Origin: Annulohypoxylon bovei var. microspora
Lineage: Eukaryota; Ascomycota; Sordariomycetes; Xylariales; Hypoxylaceae
Direction: 5' to 3'
Assembly (NCBI GenBank): GCA_022836615.1
Contig: MU405332.1
Location: forward strand, 1 to 64,000
Length of the DNA stretch: 64,000 bases
Shown here in pieces: positions 45,973 to 55,788 of the stretch (position 1 is its first letter; the number at the start of each line of letters is the position of its first letter). The notes under the pieces were generated by a model. The model was given only the letters and a program-made list of their open reading frames with translations, had not been told where the DNA came from and searched no databases. Made by a program: the position numbers and the translations under genes.

Positions 45973-46863
45973 ATGGGTCTCCAAGGACTTTGGTGGCTAT
46001 TGGCCGTAACCGCCACAGCCGCGCCAACAGCTCCTATCACAATCCACCTATGCGGTGACTCGACCATGGCAAAAGGAGGAGGTGGCGCATCAGGTCAACC
46101 CACCGAGGGTTGGGGCGAGTACCTCAAATACAGCTTCGGCTCCGACTACGTCGTCCACAATGCGGCAATCGGTGGAAGAAGCGCGAGGTCATTCACCCGC
46201 GAAGGGCGCTTCACGGAGGTCGCCGACGTGGTCAAAGCAGGCGATTGGGTCGTTATCGAATTCGGTCACAACGACGGTGGCAGCTTGAGCACTGATAACG
46301 GTCGAACTGACTGTCCCGGTGATGAAGATCAGACTTGCCAGGTCACGTATAACGGCGTCGCGGAGACAGTTCTGACATATCCTGCGTATTATAAAAACGC
46401 GGCGAAACTTTTCCTCGCAAAGGGGGCCAAGGTTATCTTGAACTCTCCTACTCCAAACAACGTCTGTGAAAGCGGTACTTGTGTCAGCGATGTTGCTCGG
46501 TTTGATTATTACGCATGGTAAGTGCTTCATATGAATACCATTTAAAAAAAAAACCCCTTTTGCTAATAATTCTATAGGCACGCGGCCGCTGAGCTTGCAA
46601 GCCCAGACGTCTATCATGTACCGCATAAGCAGTACGCAGTCCAAGTTATGAAGAACCTGGGCCCTGCGACTGTAAATGCCAACTACCCAAATGACCATAC
46701 CCACACTGGACCTTACATGGCCAACGTAATGGCTGGAAGCTTCGTTTTGGGGTTGAAGTGCGGAACGACTGCTCTCGGAAAGGCCGTCATAAACTCGACC
46801 GAGTCCCTGACTACATCTTCCTATGGCCCGTGTATAGCACAGAACAGCACTGTCCCTATTTAG
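45973..46863 (+). CDS. Rhamnogalacturonan acetylesterase (CE12)
   Basis: Secreted SGNH hydrolase of 276 residues, exons 45973-46517 and 46578-46863. Signal peptide at residues 1-17. Family blocks are complete: GDSTMAKGG (Ser30 nucleophile), NAAIGGRSARSF, VIEFGHND, and the C-terminal NDHTHTG with the catalytic Asp-x-x-His. It removes acetyl groups from rhamnogalacturonan I and so helps pectin breakdown. The length is normal for the family. Confidence 0.93.
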
Positions 46864-47622
46864 AGCTTTTAATCAGTACTACATAATATTCTGTATATTC
46901 TACCATCTCACTTATGCATGATAATGTGAATCCGAGAAATCCATACGCAGATAAATCAATTTCACGCCCCCCAACCCCCGAAAAAAAAAAACCAATACAT
47001 CAGCTGTTTCCGCATATATGCAACCCAAACTCCGAAGGGGTATACCGTATTCCGAGCAGATACCCCAATTAATGCCAACTACCAGCTACAAAGGAAAATA
47101 ACCACAAGACGTAGTATGTATCAGCTCAAACCCAACCCAGCAATCTCCCTCTCGCTCCAATCCCACATCTGCTTCGCTAAATCCATATTCTCTCCATCCC
47201 GCACGAGATCGCCTGGTTTCCCAACCGGCAGATAAAACTGCCCGGGCTTGAGGTTGCTCTTCTGCGTCGTCGAGGCCCAGAGCATGTTGCAAGCGCCTTG
47301 CTCGACGGTCATAAGCCCGCGAGGGTTCGTCGCATACACGATCATGCGGTTCACCCAGGACAAGCCGTCGACGAGGCCCGTCTTGACCGTACCCGGGTGC
47401 ACCACGACGCTCGTGATGCTCGGGTACCGCCTCGCCATCTCCTTCGCCGTCAGGATGTTCGCCAGCTTCGACTGCGCGTAGCGGACCCACGTGTTCCTGC
47501 CCTCCTGCTTGGACCTGACCTCGTCGAACAGGATCCCGCCGTGCGGATGCATGACATACCCCAAGCTCGTGAGCGCCACGAACCGCACGTCGGACGCCGG
47601 CTTCTCGGCCGTGCGCAGCAGG

Positions 47623-47635
47623 ACCGGGAGGAGAA
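47623..47635. repeat. Target-site duplication, left copy (13 bp)
   Basis: ACCGGGAGGAGAA; the identical copy is at 48173-48185 on the other side of the insertion. Both are part of the SDR coding sequence. Confidence 0.9.
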
Positions 47636-47826
47636 CAGCTCTCTTTGCCTTTTGGCTTAGATCAAGTGTAGTATCTGTTCTTTTCAGTTTAATCTCTGGA
47701 AGAGTCACATAGTGGCTCATCACTGATTATTCTTATTTTTGTAACGAGGGAGCCTATCCTCTGTGCTTGCGCATGATGGCTCTCATAGTGTCCCTGGTAT
47801 TACACTGCCTCCAGGTGATGCGAACT
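47636..47826 (+). ncRNA. U2 snRNA-like sequence (retrocopy head)
   Basis: Reads as a near-complete fungal U2. The 5' domain includes TTTGCCTTTTGGCTTAGATC and GTGTAGTATCTGTTC, with the branch-site-pairing GTAGTA at 47668-47673. A stem-loop IIa (GAGTCAC/GTGGCTC, 47702-47718), an Sm site ATTTTTG at 47735-47741, and a stem-loop IV (CCTGGTATTACACTGCCTCC, from 47793) follow in order. Stem-loop IV differs only slightly from that of vertebrate U2. The context (target duplication, tail, position inside an exon) says retrocopy, not the resident U2 gene. Expression is unlikely without an upstream snRNA promoter. Confidence 0.85.
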
Positions 47827-48172
47827 CTGCTTCTCCCTCGAAAGAGGGTACGAACGAGCCCTAATACAGGGCGAGGAAGCCCACTGAAGGGAACCACAGG
47901 TCGTGGAACCCTAAAAACCAACCACTAGACCAACCATCTAGTTCAGACCTGCAAAGCTAGCATGGTTTGAGATTAGGCCGATCGACAAGTAGTGATCGCT
48001 ATTCAGGGAATGTTGAGCCCCCGAGGCAAGATTTGGCATCATAGTATCATCAGGACCATCAGATTCATGTATATTAGAGCTTGTCACGTCCCATACCCCT
48101 AGGGAGGTTGCGAAGAGGAGCCCACGCCCGTTCGCTCAGACGTTAAACAATACAACAACAACAACAACAACA
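47636..48172 (+). mobile_element. U2 snRNA-headed retroelement with (AAC)n tail
   Basis: 537-bp insertion flanked by perfect 13-bp direct repeats ACCGGGAGGAGAA (47623-47635 and 48173-48185), placed within the SDR coding sequence. The first about 190 bp are U2 snRNA-like. The next about 320 bp are an unrelated body. The 3' end runs from GACGTTAAACAATAC into (AAC)n (48151-48172). The long variable duplication and simple-repeat tail are the hallmarks of target-primed reverse transcription by a LINE. Two readings fit: a SINE family with a U2-derived head, or a one-off chimera made when a LINE reverse transcriptase switched from its own 3' end to U2 RNA. It lies antisense to the host gene. The perfect duplications indicate a young insertion. 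Confidence 0.85.
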
Positions 48173-48185
48173 ACCGGGAGGAGAA
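48173..48185. repeat. Target-site duplication, right copy (13 bp)
   Basis: Second copy of ACCGGGAGGAGAA, directly after the (AAC)n tail. Confidence 0.9.
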
Positions 48186-48655
48186 GCTTCAGGAGCGTGA
48201 AATTCCCCATGTGCGAGGTGCCGAACTGCACCTCGTAGCCGTCGGCCGTGACGTCGGCCTGCACGGCCATGACCCCCGCGCACGCGATAAACACGTCGAG
48301 CCTGTCGGAGTGGAATTTCTCAGCCGCCTTGGCGATCGAGGCGCGCGAGCCGAAGTCGCACTGCAGAAAAGTGACTCCTACGGAGACATCGATGGCGCTA
48401 ATGTCCGAGATGACGGCATCTGCGCTCTTCTGGTTGCGGCCGGTGAAGTAAAGATGAGCTGGCTTGTGCTTGGCTAGCTGGATGAGGGATTCTTTTCCTA
48501 GACCCGCAGTTCCTTGAATGTCTGTTAGCCTATAGGTATGGTTTAAGGATATGAACCCATATATTCAAGGGTAAGGGAGACGTACCACCTGTGATGAGGA
48601 ATACTTTCCCCTGAAGATCGGGGATCTCAGTCTCAGGGTTAAAATCGGTCTTCAT

Positions 48656-49715
48656 GGTGCAGATCGTAGTGGAGAGATGAATGCCAAACTGTTTTATCGT
48701 TTACTTCGAAAGCTTTGTTAAGTCCGGTCGAGTTGAGTTGGGCTATCGGAATGGTTGTGTGTTGTCGGTTCCAGATGGGTTCGGAAGCTCTTTGTTGATT
48801 GTGTTTGAACCGATCCATCTCGTTAGGTCCTGGAGGACGGATACGACGTCTTTATAGCCCATTATGAACTACCAGCAGAGCATCTTTGTTACTATGAACC
48901 TCATAGAGTTCATCCTCTTGTCGAACATTCATCCTACATCATCGTCGCGGTCGAATAGTTCCTCCACGGCAAGGGTAAAATGCCAAGAGGTCAGCCACAT
49001 ATGTGGCTTCGGATAACTGTTGGTTTGAAATCTTGGGGACATTTCATTTTCTTCGTCCGTGGTGTGGTGACTCGACGACCTCAGTTACTTCAACATTTCG
49101 ATTACAAAGACAAAATGATTGTGATCTCATTTCCGAATGCGAATTTTATTAATAATTACCTACCTACACTCATAGCTAAACGGATACTAAATCAATTGCG
49201 AATTCTTGTAGGGAATTAGAGACAATAGAATTATCCGAGTCCGTAGAATATTGCTTTTTTCGGACTCTTCGGGTGTTCTGCTGGTGGCTTGACGGATACT
49301 TGTAGAGACCCGAAGGATTTAACCTGCGGACTGATTTTGCGCCGATTTGTTCATTGTTTTCAGTGACCTTGTCGCTATCAACAAGCGTCGTTTTTAAGTC
49401 TATAACACACTATATCTCTTGGCGATTCGGAAGAGCTGTCGCCTAAAACTGTCTAACAGAGAAATGATTTACTTCGTGAAGAATTCTCTGATGGCTCTTT
49501 GGGGTCAGACCAAGTACCTACCTACCTACCTACCTAGCCAATGGCTAACGATTCAAAAGTAAACATCTTGACGCTGGTGTCCCCTATGAGATTCTCAGGT
49601 TCTAGTACTTGGCACACATTCCACACTATCTCAAAAAGTCATACCAAGGACTATGTTCATATATTTTTATATGTACCTATAGACAAGTTATCCAATCATT
49701 GAATCCAGTCTGTCT
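48656..49715. other. Intergenic region
   Basis: Upstream of the SDR gene and 3' of the permease gene. It contains a CTAC microsatellite at about 49516-49537. No gene. Confidence 0.45.
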
Positions 49716-51357
49716 CTACCGCCCGCTAAGCCTCTTTTCCAATAATCGAAGAGGGAGGTAAAGAACCGCTGTTACGACGAATGCCATCTCGAATCCAATG
49801 TCGCCAGACTTCTTAGCAATCGGACCTTCAAACCACACTTGCGACATGCTCGGGATGACCAGCGCAAAACTAAGGACACTCGCGGCCAGAGCGGCGACTC
49901 CCCACGGCAGCCGAGATGCGACGTTCCAGCTGTCATGGTCGTACGTATCGTACTGGCCACTCCTGAAGACGTTATGTTCGACGATGAGCACCGCCACGAA
50001 CGCGGCAGACCAGTAGCCGATCAGCGCGACGAAGTTCTCAAGGCTTGCGAAGAATTCTTCTGCCGCTTTTATGCTGACCGGTATGACGATGGCAGCGACC
50101 ACGACCGAGAACATGTAGCGTGGTATGACGACTAGCTGCGGGATCAAAATCTGGAAATTCAGCGTGATCGAGTACATCGTCGCAGCAAAGTTTCCAAGTA
50201 GAGTCAACGAGAGCACTACCACGACAAACTTCCCAAAACCGCCGGCTCGCGATAACATCGCGGCTAACACGCCGCCAACTTGGGTCGTGTCGTAACCATC
50301 TTGCCACTCGGGGATGCTACTTATAGCCCCTCCAATAGCAGCACCTAGAATCATCAGTAACATGGACGGGACCACGAGGCCTATAAACCCATATAAGAAC
50401 AACCTCAAACTTGAGGTTCGGTTAGCCCAGCATTATTCGCGCATAGAACGGGATGACTTACGATGAGAACTTGGGGTTTAGGTATGTCGTGAAATCCGAG
50501 GCGAGGCACGCGTACGGGATCATGTAGGATGCTATGATCATGCCAAAGCTCAGGACGCCACCAGCAGTCGCAGGCTCTGCTGGTGCTTGCTTAGAGAGAC
50601 CCGAACCTCCGCATCCCGTGGCGATGATGATGGCTATCAAAGCCGGAATCCACGCGAAACGCTCATACTGGTGTAGCACATCATACCCACAAAAGGAGAT
50701 GAACAAAGCCAATACACCTATGATGACTATCCCAACTGCTGGCGTAAGAGAACCACCGGCGACAGCTGACAGGCACTGACCTCCGATGACGCAGATGACG
50801 ACGCAGAAGCCTGTGAGGGTGGCCAGGTTCAAGATAACCGGTACAGAGACGAGATATCTGCCGAAGGAGAAGCGAGCCTGGATCATCTGTCGCAGGCCAG
50901 TCTTAGGACCCAAGGTACCGAGATAAGCCGGTATAGCGCCAGTTAAGAGGCAGAAGAATATTATAACTAAAGCACAGTCTCTTAGACCCAGGCCATAGCT
51001 TGGGCCAAGCAATCCAAACGTGATGCTAATCAGAATATCAGTATATCGTCATCTTCCAATCAATACCATGTGAGTAAGTAGATAGTCGACAACTCACGGT
51101 AGAAGGTTTATATTCATACTAGCCCATATCCAAAAGTAACTAAAATAGTTGGTGGCGGTGCGGTCTTCCAAGGCTACCGGCAAGACTCCTCGTTCTTCCA
51201 CCGGACTAGCTGAGATGAAGTCGGATATAATGCCTCGAAAGGTTTGTACCAAATTGCGACCTTTCGACTCAGAAACATCAGTCTGGCCAACTACCTTTTC
51301 GACATTCTTCCCGGCAGCTATCACCTCGTTCTCACTCTGCTGGTGACCTTGCGACAT
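49716..51357 (-). CDS. NCS1 purine-cytosine permease (Fcy2-type)
   Basis: Plasma-membrane proton symporter of the NCS1 family with about 12 membrane helices across four exons. The chosen start MSQGHQQSENE at 51357 gives the usual hydrophilic N-terminus; an ATG 12 codons upstream is possible. Diagnostic segments are YFSYFWIWASMNINLLP at the end of helix 1, GPKTGLRQMIQARFSFGRY, and CGYDVLHQYERFAWIPALI. The C-terminal half starts LRLFLYGFIGLVVPSMLLMI and includes FVALIGYWSAAFVAVLIVEH. Expected substrates are cytosine, adenine, guanine or hypoxanthine. No defect seen. Confidence 0.88.
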
Positions 51358-52032
51358 CTTGATGATTTTCAGGTAGGACAAAAGTGTGCGCACTTGGCCA
51401 ATAACACCAAAAAGGAATCGATATGACTTCCAAAGGTTAGAATTAGTTACCCAGCCCTAGTGCCTATTCCCAAAAAAGGTTTAACAAGGAAACTGGCTCC
51501 TCGAGGCCGATAGCGCAATGCAGCACTACCTATAAGCACGATCCAGCAACTCACAGCAGACAGCTCTCGCAAGAGACAAGGTTCGACTTCGACACGCAGC
51601 CGAACAGATGTTAGCCGCTTAATATATACAGTAAGAACTGTATCTCCAGAATCTTATCTTGAGATGCGCGAAATTCTCTAGCAGGATCGGCAAGTGGATG
51701 CCATCATGTGCAACTGCAAGTAATTCGATGATGGCGGATCAACCCTTCTAGAAGCCGGAAAGATACAGGGGGTTTTTTAGGTGGGAGTCGCAGGACCCAG
51801 AATTTTGGGATCCAAATCGAGTGATGTAATCGCCATGAAAGAAGGAAAAAAGTTTTTTTTCGAATTTTTTTGCATCAGCGAAATCTTGGGTTCCCCGTAC
51901 AGTGTGTATCCAAATTAATCTGCACATTATCTTGACATTTCGCACTGTATTTACCACTACATTCCAGAGAGGACTCTCAGTATATTCCCTTTCAACACCA
52001 ACAATCAATCCCTATACGTAGTTTACAAGCAG
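51358..52032. other. Intergenic region
   Basis: Permease promoter and 3' flank of the 2EXR gene. No gene; the minus frame 51748-52008 shows no family features. Confidence 0.45.
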
Positions 52033-53253
52033 CTAAGGCAAGTAGGAAAGTCCAAGAGCAGGCCAATAATCCGACATGTCTAAAACTTTCTTCCATTCCG
52101 TTGTATTATTGTCCATCGCGTGGTGTTCTTCTTCATTCGACGGCATGGGACCCATGGCTTCTACCGGAAATATCCAAAACCCAACGACGTTTTTCGGCGA
52201 GGGGGCCCTCTCGAGATCATAATCACCCCTAAGCTTCTCTAGAAGGGCACGGATACGAGATCCGGGAGAGGTATGATTAGTATCAACCTCATCTAACAAT
52301 CCAGTCCAAAACTTATCCTCCTGGCGCAGCCACCACTCCGCATGTGCGCGGTCCTTCACCCTCTTGCAGGAAACCCGCTGAACGGACACGATGAAGCGAT
52401 AGTTGGATAGGGGTGGTTGCGGTATGCCCCATAAGTCGAGCATCTTACGCCAGATGAACACCAGCCTACGACTGTCGGAGTGCCCGGCGTAAACAGCGCG
52501 CAGGTCACTTGCGATGGGCCGCGGGTCGCGAGCGATGAGGTCGAAGGAAGGGATCTTAGGCGCTATAGGAGCTGACCTGTGGAATTCGAGCTTGCCCATC
52601 ATCGTCACCGTTTCGGTGCCTGTAGGCTCCCACATGCGCCCTGAGAACCCGCTGACCACGAAATAGACTTCTTCAAGTTGTGCTATGGTAGCAATGAACG
52701 CCTCACGCGTTAACGAGTCCATGGCTGCCAGATCCGTGTTCCCCTGAATAGAATTCACACCATTTAGATCGAGTGCCAACCTCAAAATACCGACGCCTTT
52801 AGGATCCGATGTCTTTAGGTCACGAAGTAACTTGGCGAATCTATTTGTCCAAGGCCCTGGCTTGATCTGAATAATATCAAATTCGGGATTGAACATGAGA
52901 GTTCCCGGCTTGACGATTCCGCCTCTCTTCAAGTTACAGTGCATATGCACCCTATAGAACCGAAGCGCGACGTCCCTTGACTCACTGTTAACTCTAAGCA
53001 ATTTGCTAAAGACGTGATGGCCTGGGACTATTGGGTATTCTTTTTTCACACCAGCGTAAAATTCTTCCTTGGTTTTGACCTCGACACGCCACGGACGCTC
53101 TGGTATCTTGATCTTGATAATGCGATGGCGGTGTAGCGAGAGTCGCCATATCAATTGACGAAGTTCCTTGGGTAATAGCGGAAATAGTGAAAACTCTCCG
53201 TGTTCATAGTTGTATGTTGGATTGTAAATTTCCAAATGGGCTTCGGAAGTCAT
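52033..53253 (-). CDS. 2EXR-domain protein
   Basis: 406-residue single-exon protein. The N-terminal domain (FSLFPLLPKELRQLIWRLSL ... LLRVNSESRDVAL ... FNPEFDIIQI) is the fungal 2EXR domain: an F-box-like leading helix and two ExR motifs, here NSESR and a second Arg-containing element. The remainder is a helical/mixed domain with no known motif. The family is strongly expanded in filamentous fungi and its biochemical role is not established. Confidence 0.82.
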   Translation of the reverse strand: MTSEAHLEIYNPTYNYEHGEFSLFPLLPKELRQLIWRLSLHRHRIIKIKIPERPWRVEVKTKEEFYAGVKKEYPIVPGHHVFSKLLRVNSESRDVALRFYRVHMHCNLKRGGIVKPGTLMFNPEFDIIQIKPGPWTNRFAKLLRDLKTSDPKGVGILRLALDLNGVNSIQGNTDLAAMDSLTREAFIATIAQLEEVYFVVSGFSGRMWEPTGTETVTMMGKLEFHRSAPIAPKIPSFDLIARDPRPIASDLRAVYAGHSDSRRLVFIWRKMLDLWGIPQPPLSNYRFIVSVQRVSCKRVKDRAHAEWWLRQEDKFWTGLLDEVDTNHTSPGSRIRALLEKLRGDYDLERAPSPKNVVGFWIFPVEAMGPMPSNEEEHHAMDNNTTEWKKVLDMSDYWPALGLSYLP

Positions 53254-53662
53254 TCTAGCCTTTTATACCTAGAGAGTAATGCTAGGGAGTAACGTAGGTC
53301 GCATCTATTTGAAAGAATACTGGGTGTGGTATAATTGAAGTATAAATTAGGTCTAAATAAATATTCGGAATATTTCTGCCTGGATAATAAACCACGTAGG
53401 TTAGACCGTCGTGCCGCAGACATGCAGTTATTTTTACATGGCTACTAGGGAGAAACAGGATCGGATCTCAAAACTTAGTGTAAAATGAAGGTCGTGAGAT
53501 CTAGAATGAAAAGTCCAACTTAGGAAGAAATTCATTTAATATCTAGGTAATTGCACATAACATACAACCCCTATTTTGTTAACTGGTGATAAATTCGAAT
53601 AGATACAGGACCATTGATATATTCGCCGTAACCCTATTAAACTCACATATCTGTCATCACAC
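53254..53662. other. Intergenic region
   Basis: AT-moderate spacer between two minus-strand genes; nothing recognised. Confidence 0.45.
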
Positions 53663-55363
53663 CTAATCGTCTCCACGAAGTTTCGCTCTCTCCGCAGCTT
53701 CCCTTCCCGCAATCCTCCCCATCACCGTCCCCATAGTCAGACCACTACCTCCGGGATAGTTATCCCAGAACAAACCTCCAAGCAACTCGCCCGCACACCA
53801 CAGCCCGCCGATCTTACTCCCAGTAAACTCGCTGACAACCTCCGCCTTAGACGTGACCGCCAGTCCGCCGAACGTAAACGTGATGCCGCACGTCACCTCG
53901 ACAGCTTGGAAGGGACCACACTCGATAGGCTTAGCCCAGTTCGTCTTACCAATAAGTAAGGACTTCTCTGCTCCTTGCGTCGACATGCCGTCTTTCGCGC
54001 TCGGGTCGAATTTCTTCGCGAGGTGTTCTCGCTGAAAACTCTTACACGCTTCGTTGAACTCGGTGACGGTCTCAAGGAATCGTTTCTTGTCCTTGAGTCC
54101 TCGAGTCACGAGTACATCCGCAAGTTGCTCGAGCGATTCAGCTTTTATATTCGTGGTGATATCGTCGGCGTACTCTTCTTGTCGTAGAAGCTTGCTCCCC
54201 TCTGAGTCCCATATCTGGAATGCGATACCTTGTGGTTGTTTCAAGATCTCCTTCCCGAAGATGGCATACGTAAAGTTGCGTAGGTCAAAACCTTCATCCA
54301 CGAATCGCTTTCCGTCGACATTCACCATGATGCCGAGGGGATAGCCTGACTTGGTGTACTGATTAGTCAATACACGGTTTCCGGACGCACGAGGCGAGTT
54401 GGCGTCCCAAGCGACTGAGTGACAACCCGAATAATTGCCATCCAGCTTCGCCCCTAGCTTTTTTGCCATGGTGTGACCATCTCCAGTATTATACTTTGAG
54501 CCCCGGACATGAGCTAGATCCCAACCAGGTCCTAGGTATTGAGCACGCAACGCTGAAGAGGCTTGGAAACCACCATTCGTTAATACAACTCCGCCTCGAG
54601 CACCGATAGTTCTCAGTCTACCTTCTCTGAACACTTTGACGCCCACTACCTCGTTTGTTGTAGGCTCGGCAATTAAATCAACCGCCGGGGAATTGAAGTG
54701 AACTACTACGCCATGCTTTCTGGCAGTATTTAAATGGAATTCGAACAACTCCTTGCCTTGACCTGGCCCGAGGTTTAGGTAAGCATCAAGAGAAAACGCT
54801 ACAGCAAAGGAGAGTTTAGATAGGTGTCTCACCAGTCATACTCAAGACCATCCCGCCCCAAAACTTGTACTTCCCACCGACGAAGTATGATTGCCTGTTG
54901 AACGAAAGCACGAACCGAGCGCCATTGTCCATTAACCATTGCACAGCTTCCCTCGAGTTATTCACCAGTAAATCAGCAAGCACCGGGTCCGCCCTACCTT
55001 TAGTAACTCGTTTAATATCCTTAGCGATAATTAGTCCTGTCACCCCGAGCAAAGATCTTAGCCAAAGCTCACTGCGTGGAAATCAGACTTCGTATAAGGA
55101 GCCATCTCGATCGTCTCGACCAGGTTTTGCGGCAAGCCCTTCGTGCCGTCATTCTGATAGAGATTCGGTAGCAGATCTTCCAAGCCGTCGAAGCAGCACC
55201 TGAATGCTGCAGCTGTGTAGAAGGTGTTTCCACCCGCGTCCTCGAGCGGAGCTTTGTCAACCAGGCAGACCCGAGCGCCGGACTGCGCTGCGGTAGTAGC
55301 CGCGGAGAATCCGGCGTTGCCTCCGCCGACGACCACGACGTCGTAGCTCTCGTCAAAGGCCAT
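53663..55363 (-). CDS. FAD-binding flavoprotein (fumarate reductase/TcuA-like)
   Basis: FAD_binding_2 family oxidoreductase of about 525 residues. The N-terminus MAFDESYDVVVVGGGNAGFS is the Rossmann FAD motif. GGNTFYTAAAFR and the C-terminal GITFTFGGLAVTSKAEV and LLGGLFWDNYPGGSGLTMGT are the family's FAD-contact blocks. Closest in layout to tricarballylate dehydrogenase and fumarate-reductase-type flavoproteins. Three exons: the first intron (about 55023-55076, acceptor CTAAG) joins DFHA to DIKRVTKGRADPVL; the second (about 54764-54834) joins VLSMTG to QGKELFEFHL. Substrate unknown. Confidence 0.85.
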
Positions 55364-55788
55364 CTCGCGGTGAGGTAGATAAATATCTGAAAAGGTACGG
55401 ATTGGTTACGACATTCACGGAGGGGTTCTCCTCAACCACTGCCGGGAATCTCCGACGTTTTCCGACGCCCGTACCCCAATTGTAATCATCTAAGGTACAT
55501 ACCTAAAAGTAGGTTAGTAGTTCGTAAGACAATCTAATATAGTAAACCTTTGAAGTTGTAAGCATATATATGTATGTAGATATGAATACTAGCTACCTAG
55601 CCTAGGTACCTAGCGAATATGTACCTACTCCTCGAAATAAATCTAGGGCCAAAAGTTAATAGCCATCGCATTCATGAGGCGTTTAGCAATATATCCACAC
55701 ATGCCCTTACTTTGGAGCTGGGTCGTTAATTCCTGGCAATTACCTATAATACAGATCGATAACTAGTACCTAGTACATGACTTCAGAC
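55364..55788. other. Intergenic region
   Basis: Contains CCTAGGTACC motifs near 55600 and no gene. Confidence 0.45.

Larger units (their letters stand above)
47121..48655 (-). pseudogene. Short-chain dehydrogenase gene split by retroinsertion
   Basis: SDR-family oxidoreductase. Exon 1, 48586-48655, encodes MKTDFNPETEIPDLQGKVFL and the start of the cofactor motif (ITGGTAGLGKES). Exon 2 starts at 48512 and carries the Rossmann core with VFIACAGVMA. The coding sequence is broken after KLLLP by 537 inserted bases at 47636-48172. It resumes as VLLRTAEKPASDV and keeps the catalytic YAQSK and the downstream VVVHPGTVKTG. Without the insertion and one copy of the 13-bp duplication the gene would be 303 codons in frame. 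The inserted DNA (550 bp net) shifts the frame, so the protein is truncated unless the insertion is spliced out. A weak in-frame GT...AG option exists. Substrate unknown. Confidence 0.85.

Noticed and set aside
47636..47826. Resident functional U2 snRNA gene
   Set aside because: It lies inside a coding exon between 13-bp target duplications and continues into a tailed retroelement, so a retrocopy is far more likely.
55023..55076. Apparent frameshift/stop in the FAD flavoprotein after DFHAVSFG
   Set aside because: Explained by a 54-bp intron with GTGAGC donor, CTAAT branch site and CTAAG acceptor that joins conserved family sequence in frame.
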